DNA of 64,000 nt from Cephalopachus bancanus (Eukaryota > Chordata > Mammalia > Primates > Tarsiidae): contig JAPVLO010000001.1 of assembly GCA_027257055.1 (NCBI GenBank), positions 9,695,501 through 9,759,500 of the forward strand, read 5' to 3'. A program made the position numbers and the translations under genes. Of the stretch, positions 56,110 to 64,000 are shown in pieces. The notes beneath the pieces were generated by a model. The model worked only from the letters and a program-made list of their open reading frames with translations, was not told the origin of the DNA and searched no databases. The stretch's first letter is position 1. Every line of letters starts with the position of its first letter.

Positions 56110-57710
56110 ACTCCTTCCAGGTTTTTTTCTTATATTTATGTTGTAATAACCCAGAAATGTGGGAAACAGGTTCAATTTTATTGCATGTAAATAATTCCTA
56201 TGCCCTAAACTCATAAATACATGTATTCTTGTGAAAACTTCATTGTAACAGATACTTCTGGATTCTACAATATAATACTTACAAATGAGTTCAATTTGTT
56301 TTGCGACCAGAATGACATGAGGGTAAAGAAGTAATACAACTGATAAAATATAATTGTTTAACCTTTTTTTCCATTGAAATGAACTTTTTAAATCTTGCGT
56401 TCATTTGGAATGGCAGAGAAAGAGAAGGGGAGAGAAAGATTTATGTTATGTCTTTAATAGGCCAGTCTTTATACTCAGATATTATATATGTTTTCTTCTT
56501 CAATTACTGCAGTATCATGGCAAAGTAAGGATTATTATTTATCTTTCAGAGATTGTTAAATGAAGCTTCAAATAGGATAAAAGTCTAATGAAAGCGATCC
56601 TAAAAAGTGATATTCCCAGTCACCCTCTTTAAACATGGAACCAATATTTGTCTAAACACAGACGTATCTCCATCAGCTCCACTATTTTACTTAAGAAATA
56701 TAAATAGATTCACTAACATTCTCTAGACTTTGAACTCACTTGAAATATTAAAATTGCAAAGTGCATTCACATAAAAACATGCAACAGCTATAATGATAAT
56801 TCATCCCAATATATTAAAAAGGAGAAAAAGAAAAAAAAGGCATCCTATAACCTATGAGAGCAAGTTCAAGGCAGAGCTATGGTCTGACAGTTTCACTGGA
56901 GGTTAGAAGGGACAGCTGTGTTCCACATAAATTTGCTGACCCTCATGAACTTTCTATCAACAAGATTTTCTCATCCTCCCATTATTGCTGTTCAACAATT
57001 AATCAACAGCTGTTGAAACATTATAAGCATGCTTGTAATTTGGGGTAAAATTAATGATTGCCTATCTATTAAAATGCTGAGGGAGGCTTTGTTTTCCATC
57101 CCCAGTGTGAACTTGCTGATTTATTCTTCAAATCAATTACCCTCCTGAACTCCCTAGACTCCTGACTGTTGGCTAAGAGTATCCCACAGCCTATGCTTCC
57201 CTGAGTGAGCTTTGACATACATGAGACAGGCTGTGTTTTCCTAACCACGTGGTTCTGCAGAGCATAGAAATACATTAGCAGAGTAAAATATAAGCACACT
57301 TGGAAGGAAGAGCAGGATTTTGTTTTATTGTGCTTAACAGTTATCCGAAAGCAATTTTTTTTAGAAACGATATCAAAACGCGGTTATCAAATTCCAGGAA
57401 TCACAATGGCTCAAATGTGGTAAATAAATAGTATGTTTTATATGAAAATAAAATAAAGCCAAGCCAATAAAAGCACCTTGAATGGGTTAATTGCTCTCTG
57501 GCTAGCATTTTGGGGAATTTCTTTATGATTTACTTAGTATCTGGATCTTTTAACAATGTAAAGCTCCATGAATACTTCCAAATATCCAGCAGAAATTTAA
57601 TTTCAGCAAAGTAGACATCTTGTCATTGGTGGTGTTCTAAGTTCAGCCAAAAGGAGCACTGGGTTTTTATTCTGATGTCCAGCAACCTTGATGCAACTCG
57701 TTCTCATTTG
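56110..57710. other. Unique AT-rich sequence
   Basis: No gene or element is recognised. Confidence 0.4.
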
Positions 57711-57717
57711 TTATATA

Positions 57718-58593
57718 TGAGGTCTGACAATTAAGCTTGTGAACTTGTCACAGTGTGCTTGTGATGCCAGCACTGTACAAACAACTCCATAAGGTTTCAC
57801 AACCTTGGTATATCAGCAGCTCACAGCTGTGTTTGTGTCGACGTGTGGTGTTGTCTTGCTAAGTGGCTTCATTATTGTTGTCGCATGTCTTTGTGTACTG
57901 TTGCAAGACTGTCAACGCTTGAAATAGAGCAACAAACAAACATTCAATTTCTTATTAAACTAGGCAAGAATGGAAGTAAAATCAGGGACATAGTAGGCCA
58001 AGTTTACGGGGATAATGCCATGAAGAAAATGGCAGTGTACAAATGATTAAACTGACAAAAACATTGCAAAATTCCTTGAATTGTATGGCAAAATCATCAG
58101 CTGACTGTGAGAAACATAGCAGACCAAATAAACATCGATAGAGAAACAGAAAGATCATAACTGCAAATCTTAGCGTGAGAAAGGTGTGTGCAAAAATGAT
58201 CTCAAAGGAGCTCTTGCAAGATGACAATGCACCAGCTCACACATCACTGTCTGTGAGGGAATTTTTAGCCAGTAAACAAATAACTGTATTGAAACACCCA
58301 CCCTATTCACCTGATCTGGTCCCCAGGGAATTTTTTCTCTACCCAAAGATAAGGAAAATATTGAAAGGAAGACATTCTGATGACATCCAGGACATCAAGG
58401 GTAATATAACAAAAGTTCTCATGGTCATTCCAGAGAAAGAGTTCCAAAATTGCTTTGATGAATGGACTAGGCGCTAGCGTTGGTACATAGCTTCCCAAGG
58501 GGAGTACTTCAAAGATGACCATAGTGATATTCAGCAATGTGGCATGTAGCACTTTTTCTAGGATGAGTTTGAGAATCTAATAGTCAGAATTTG
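57718..58593 (+). mobile_element. Mariner-family DNA transposon, internally deleted
   Basis: The element is 876 bp against about 1.3 kb for a complete mariner. The 5' end TGAGGTCTGACAATTAAGC and the 3' end AATAGTCAGAATTTG are diverged terminal inverted repeats (about 30 bp). TA dinucleotides at 57716-57717 and 58594-58595 match mariner's TA duplication. The interior carries broken transposase coding sequence. Length and the missing middle mark it as a non-autonomous copy. Confidence 0.9.
57843..58477 (+). pseudogene. Mariner transposase remnant, first catalytic Asp missing
   Basis: Transposase cuts at the element ends and inserts at TA. Here 57900-58046 encodes an N-terminal helix-turn-helix start (EIEQQTNIQFLIKLGKN). 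After stops and frameshifts, about 58100-58200 encodes the second DNA-binding part, ending VRKVCAKMISKE, and 58201-58477 encodes the C-terminal catalytic part with LQDDNAPAHTSL, then SPDLVPREFF. The family needs a DD34D triad. The stretch that should hold the first aspartate (the GDETW region) is gone, because CAKM is joined almost directly to LQDDNAPAH. At the third position the usual CDFF/YDFF is REFF, so Asp has become Glu. It cannot be active. The HTH order and the PAHTS/PYSPDL motifs make the family certain; the species-level subfamily is not determined. Confidence 0.92.
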
Positions 58594-58648
58594 TATCCCC
58601 AGGTGGGAAACAAAAACCCTGATTGAAGGTTTTAAACAAAAACTCTCA

Positions 58649-59455
58649 AAATGAAACTATTGTTGTACAAACAGATTTTAACTCCGCTGCCCACTAAGCC
58701 AATAAGAAGGCCATTTTACCTGCTTGTATTTTTTAGATAATTATCCATAAGAAAGAAAATAAAGTATTAATTATATAAGTATAAGCCAGCATTAGAAAAT
58801 CTATATTTTGCAAATATATTAGAAACAGCATTTGCTATGAGGATATGAAACACATGATTGGGGTGAATAAAGATTTAATGAAATAATGTGCTACATTATA
58901 AGCTTCTTCCGTACTGAATTATTAGTGTTTTGGTTTGTTGATCACATTTTTCCCAGTTGTGATGTGTAACAGTTATCAAGACATAAAGAGATTATTTAAC
59001 TTAAAATCAGAAACTTAACACGGGTGAAATATAGAGACAGATATGAGTCACTACTGCTTTGTCTTTACTACTGTTCATGCACAGCTACTACTCATACTTA
59101 CTACTGTTACTAAATCAAGGCATAGTAAGTTGCCACACTTCTAGCATAATCCCTTATATACTTACTTCAAATCAATTACCCAGACAACCACCCACAGGGC
59201 AGCTCGAAATGAAACTATTGTTGTTCAAACAGATTTCAACTCTGCTGCCCACTAAGCCGATAAGAAGACCATTTTACCTGTTTGTATTTTTTAAATAATT
59301 ATCCATAAGAAAGAAAACAAAATATTGAAATGCAAATATAAGTCAGAGTTAGAAAAACTATACTTTGCAAATATAGTAGAAACAGCATTTGCTATGAGGA
59401 TATGAAACACATAATTAGGGGTGAATAAAGATTTTAATGAAGTAATGTGCTACAA
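58649..59455 (+). repeat. Local direct duplication, copies 558 bp apart
   Basis: 58649-58896 and 59207-59455 are the same sequence (AAATGAAACTATTGTTGT ... GCTGCCCACTAAGCC ... CAGCATTTGCTATGAGGATA ... TAATGTGCTACA), with scattered substitutions and small indels (visibly about one in ten bases). No transposon ends are apparent at the borders. The intervening 310 bp is unique. Confidence 0.95.
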
Positions 59456-59459
59456 GTTT

Positions 59460-62060
59460 CCATTCTTTTCTACCTGTGTGAAATGCTCAGGTCTTAATCT
59501 GAGCGGTGTCTTTTTGTTTTTCTTTAAAGTATATAAACAATATCTAAGACTTCCAACTCAAAATATATTCCGCGTCCAAAACAAAGCAATATTTTTCTAT
59601 AAACCACAACTAACATATTAGTAATAATGCTGTGACACGTCAAACAAATTACAAACTAATGTTAGTGTTTGTACCAATGGTACACCCAATAATAACTCCC
59701 CGCAGGCCAATTTGCATACAAAATGTAACATTTAAAGCCAAGTTACAATTAGCACTTTATTAAGGAACCTCATGATTGTAATATACTGCAACCTACTTAT
59801 ACTTGCAACAAGGATTTTCATTTATGAAAAATTACACTATTAGAGTCACCACCACAACAAAGCAGCCTGCGCTCAATTACTAAAACACTCAAAGACCAGA
59901 GTCGTCGTTTATACTTAAAGAGTCAGAAAATGAGCAATGTGTACTCTTTCAGTGTGACAGTGGAAAATGTAATCAAGACAGATGGCTGAGCAACTTTACA
60001 CTTAAACTGCAAATATGATGACACCACACCCATACACACCCTCAAAATAAAATAAAACCCTGTACCAAAAAAGCAAGGATGGAAAAATACTTTTGAGTAA
60101 CCGCAATCAGAAGTCAAGAATATCACTACCTTTTGAAGTGAGAGCATATTAACTAATAATATTGGAGATGTTGGATTTCTTTCACAAGAATTTGCATAAT
60201 TAGGTTATAAATAATGCCACTCGTACTTCCATACAACTCACTGTTTCAATTGAAGTCATGTGGTATATGTCTTGTCTGTCTGTCTGTCTGTATGTATTTA
60301 CCAGTCTGATAATCCTCCCCTGTTCACCCAAAATGTAAGCTTTCCACTTGCCAGAATCTCTTCTCCATTTTAAGAGGTGGAAGACTGGTTCTTAGCAGCG
60401 ACTCACAAATTCTTTATTCCAGTTAAAGACAAGTAATTTTTCAAACGTTCTAACTCTCTTTTTGTGAAAGAGTACTTGTGGATTTTATAAACACTCACTT
60501 GTTGTCTAAAATTGTAATTGTACCCTTCAAATTAGTTTTTCGTTAATTATTCTCTACATTTCACCTCATTACAAAAAATAAACAATCTGAAGTAGAATGC
60601 ATTAACATGTATGGTTTGGTTTATATGATAAAATGACAGAGTAGCATGATTTATTAAGATATTCCAAACACCAAGAAATTCTACAGAAATGGACACATAA
60701 ATGAATGTGTATTTATCTTGTGTACGCACAGAGACACATATCTACATACACATATACATCTTTTGAATGGATCTTAAAGAAGACATTGTATATGCAACTA
60801 AGATTCCATTTAGCAATGATCTCAGAGTCTTTAATCATCTATTAACAATTGAAGTTCCATTACTCTTTTTCCTCATTTCAGCTTGCCTTTTTGTGCATTA
60901 AGAATTATATAGTCCCTGAATCTTCCTCATTCTGCTGGGGCATCCTTCTTAGTCCATTTGACTAATATTATTAGTTGAAGTGCATGAGTAAGCGGTGGGG
61001 GAAGGGAATTATCCTGCAACGATAAATTCTATAAATACTGGGAGCCGAATTCTGTTCTGAGATAAGCATCAAGAATTACAGCTGCAACCAGCAAGAGAAA
61101 TGAAGACAGCACGAGGGAGGAAATGTCCCCTAGTCATATTTTTATAGTGAACATAACACTACAAAGTAATTGAAGTTATAGCTTCCTGAGAAGTAGGGTG
61201 AGCACCAACTTTAAAGTACATTCCCTGCTTTCCTGCTGATTTGGGTCACGACCTTAGAAAAGTCATTGAATGCTTTGTGACTCAACTTTTCAGATGCTAA
61301 ATTGGCAGAAATCCCATCTGACATCTTCCTATCAGCAGCACAATAAATATTACAGAGATAATATGGGTAATGATATTTTAGATTCCAGAGTCAAAAGAAT
61401 GATGTCCACATTCAGCGTTAGCATGCACTTGGTGTCATGAGGCGGATAGATGCCGGTCTATCTATCATGGCAAGAAATAAGCAGCACTTAACTTTACAGG
61501 CTAAAAGAAACTGACATTTTTATTCATTCAAGTTCTGCTGTGCCATATTTATACAGACAGTGCCCAAAAAATGTATATACATTTTAAGAAAGGAAAAACT
61601 GTATTAAAATTATAATAATCTATACTGATAACAAAAACTGAATACAAGTCATGTTTGACTTCTGCAATTACACATTGCTATTGTAATTAAATTCAGCTTT
61701 GAAAAGTAATACATAGATAACATCTCTTAAAATGTGTATGAATTTTTTTGGCACCCCCAGAATTTCATAAGATACCCTCCTGCCCTTATTCACAAATTTA
61801 GGCTACAATACTTAATCTAACAATCTCAAAATTGTTTGTCATCTGTTCACAAGTAAGCAGGCCATTACTATGCAAATGATGTAATATTAAAATTACTCGT
61901 TTGTAAATGTCTTTTTCAGAGATCTCACAATTAAGAAAAAGTAAATAAATTCAAGATTTTCTCTTTTCTTCCCTGTTTTGTCGTGCACATTCACTTCAAT
62001 AAAATAGAATAAGAATGTGTGTACAACTCAAGCATTCAGTTCATTGTAATATGCTCGTTG
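59460..62060. other. Unique AT-rich sequence
   Basis: No gene is recognised. A (CTGT)n run lies at 60271-60292. 60950-61110 looks like possible conserved non-coding sequence. MIR-like blocks occur near 61230-61330 (GGGTCACGACCTTAGAAAAG, AACTTTTCAGATGCTAAATT). Confidence 0.4.
60271..60292 (+). repeat. (CTGT)n microsatellite
   Basis: Five TCTG/CTGT units followed by ATGT. Confidence 0.95.
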
Positions 62061-62064
62061 GTAT

Positions 62065-62365
62065 TGAGATATGGTCTGAGTGGTGCTATGTTTGTGTCCT
62101 TTCAATTCATATGTTAAAACTCAGTCACCAACATGATTGTGTTTGGAGATGGGGGTCTTTGGAAGGTGGTTAGGTCATGAGAGTGAAGCCCTCGTGACTG
62201 TGATTACTGTCTTTATGAAAGAGACCCAAGGAAGCTGCATCTCTCCTTCTACCACATGAAAACACAGCAACATGGCACCGTCTATAAACGAGAAAGCGGG
62301 TCCTCACCAGGCTCTGAGTCTGTCTGTTGCCCAGCCACCAGAACTGTGAGAAAGAAGTTTTTGCC
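62065..62365 (+). repeat. ERVL-MaLR LTR, 3'-truncated
   Basis: TGAGATATGGTCTGAGTGG, TTCAATTCATATGTTAAAAC, GTTAGGTCATGAGAGTGAAG, CACCGTCTATAAACGAGAAA and CACCAGAACTGTGAGAAAGA follow a MaLR LTR in order. The segment stops about where the AATAAA would come. It is the same class as the antisense copy at 9377-9738. Confidence 0.8.
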
Positions 62366-62369
62366 AAGT

Positions 62370-64000
62370 ATGGGTTGCCTGGAGTTAAATCTTAAGGGGT
62401 CCTTGAGAAGATGCTGTCTTAACCCAAGCTATGATCCTTTTTTTGGACATAACTAGAAAATAAGCGAATGGCATAAAAAGACACCAGATAGGACTGGAGA
62501 TTCTTGACCAACTTTATCATCATTGGTCATCTAAAATATAGTTATGCTTCATCATCTGGTATTCTTTTGAGTCCCCAGGAACAATAAAGAGCAAACTGCA
62601 ATGCCAGTACACAACTTCTAATAGAGTTTCTTTTTCTAGAAACAACTTGGAAGAAACTTGACAGCATTGTGTCAAAGTCTGTCAATTCAGAGGCAAATCT
62701 CTGTAATACCAAGTTTTGAATATTCACTGTCTAGCACAGCGCCTGGCCCATGCATACTTGTGAGAATTTAAGATCAAGACACCCTCCCTATGAGACAGAC
62801 TTCACCAAGAGAGAGAGCCCAGAAACATGGGGGAAGCCTGATTCTTGGTGGTGATTCTGTCAGGACTTTCTTGAAGTTCATACTTTAGCAAATTCATTTC
62901 ATGTTCATTCAAATTAAATAAATTCTTTTTTTCCTAAGGAGTCTGCTAGTTACTAAAGCACTAACAGAGATGATGAAACATGGTTTCTGTCCTCAAAGCA
63001 CTAGCTTCCACTGTAGAAATCAAGAATGTGCTGGGGCAGAGTGCCGTCCCTGACGTAAAGTTAGTATATGATACACGTTAACATGACAGGAAAGACAGGT
63101 AATAAAATACAAAGGAAAGACCAGGGGAAATGTGCCAAATAAGAGCAGAAGCAACTTTGAAGTAGGGAGGAAGACTTTAATGTTTCTGATTTTGATACAA
63201 GAAAAAGTAACAGTTAAGCAGGAAAACATAGAAAAGTTTTCATTGGGTGAGAAAGAAAAGAGGGACATTCTAAGCATGTAGGACAGAGCAGACGAATATG
63301 TAGAGATGAGGTGCAGTTGTAGTACTTCTTGGGGAAGAAGAGGGAATCCCTGGGATACAACATGATGGTCAGGGCAGGATGTAGTACCCTCTGGAATCTC
63401 TCCAATTTGCAGACCTGCTCTCCAGACCTGCCAGCTTGGCAATGTGGGGATTGCTGCACCTTACTCTACACTGAATATCTACTCAAGACACTCAATGAAT
63501 GCATTAGCTGGTTTAGCAATCACATTCTCCATCATTTTGTACTGAGTTTGCAATCAACTAAAAGCTACATGTCTTTCTTCCAGCAAATACTGTCAAGCTT
63601 GATCACACATACTTTTGAAAGTGATTTTTTTTTTAACTTCAATGCAGAACCTGATGCTGCTGTTCAATTTTGTCATCGCTGTTGTTATGGCGATTTATTT
63701 TTTAAATTTGTCAGCATTTCTTTTGAGTCTTGACTTTGTCATTCCCTATAGTAGCTACTCCTCCATGCATTGAGTAATGATAAAATTTATAATTACACCA
63801 CACAATCTCGAGAGGATCGAGGACTGAGCCCGATAGCAGATCATTAGAGAGTTTCAGCCAGACTGACAGCGAGCTATCAATCAACACTCTAAGTATTGAC
63901 TTGAGAGCTATTCACTCACTTAAATGTTTGCTCATTTACTCTACATTTATCTAACTTCTACACAGGTTCATGAGTTTTTTTGAACTACATTGATAAAATT
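62370..64000. other. Unique sequence to window end
   Basis: Two overlapping opposite-strand frames (63020-63442 minus, 140 codons; 63329-63733 plus, 134 codons) show no recognisable domain and are probably chance. No element is recognised. Confidence 0.4.

Noticed and set aside
63020..63733. Overlapping opposite-strand frames of 140 and 134 codons
   Set aside because: Opposing overlap of similar length with no similarity is what chance gives. No splice or promoter evidence is visible.

Overview
The window is nuclear DNA from a primate. It holds dimeric 7SL-derived Alu elements on both strands, L1, L2, MIR, MaLR/ERVL LTRs and hAT (MER5-type) transposons, all on an AT-rich background. Older Alus look AluJ-like. 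At least ten younger copies share a derived sequence: the linker ACAATAAATCAAAAAATCAG, the right-arm block GGTGGCCGGGAGCGGCCACTG and the tail GACTCCAACTC. I see no AluS/AluY or L1PA sequence, no tRNA-Alu composites of lorisiforms and no lemur-type Alu. A non-anthropoid primate, most likely a tarsier, fits best, but the species is an inference from memory of SINE families.

No functional protein-coding gene is supported. Every open frame is short, lies inside a repeat or lacks recognisable similarity, and I see no multi-exon structure or processed host-gene copy. The window looks like a gene desert or the inside of a very large intron. The only gene-like remains are a broken mariner transposase (57.8-58.5 kb), an L1 ORF2 3' end (about 32.1-32.4 kb, minus) and a U1 snRNA retropseudogene (55.93-56.09 kb, minus).

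Layout. 0-9 kb: Alus, an old antisense L1, an ERVL-type LTR, a MER5A split by an Alu, and two L2 fragments. 9.4-13 kb: a MaLR LTR, then a complete 1,305-bp class II-like solo LTR with a 6-bp target duplication inserted in a MIR. 13-16.4 kb: GC-richer, repeat-poor sequence. 16.5-18.3 kb: (TG)n, an Alu, a twin-primed L1 and a MER5A split by an ERVL-type LTR. 18-27 kb: mostly unique, with an L1 3' end and a 400-bp purine tract. 27.9-31 kb: an Alu cluster including a three-monomer form. 31.6-33.2 kb: a Russian-doll insertion (MaLR LTR, then hAT, then L1 with a fold-back copy of flank). 34-45 kb: very AT-rich, old and younger L1 plus L2. 45.6-46.7 kb: an antisense gamma-type LTR. 47-64 kb: mostly unique, with a U1 retropseudogene, a deleted mariner and a local 558-bp-offset duplication.

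The parts do not work as a pathway. The window is best read as a record of insertions whose order can be recovered from nesting and target-site duplications. I found no evidence for a new functional system. The most informative items are the fold-back L1 junction, the U1 retrocopy, the solo LTR with U3 repeats, the deleted mariner, the lineage-specific Alu subfamily and several repeat-free blocks that could be conserved regulatory sequence.
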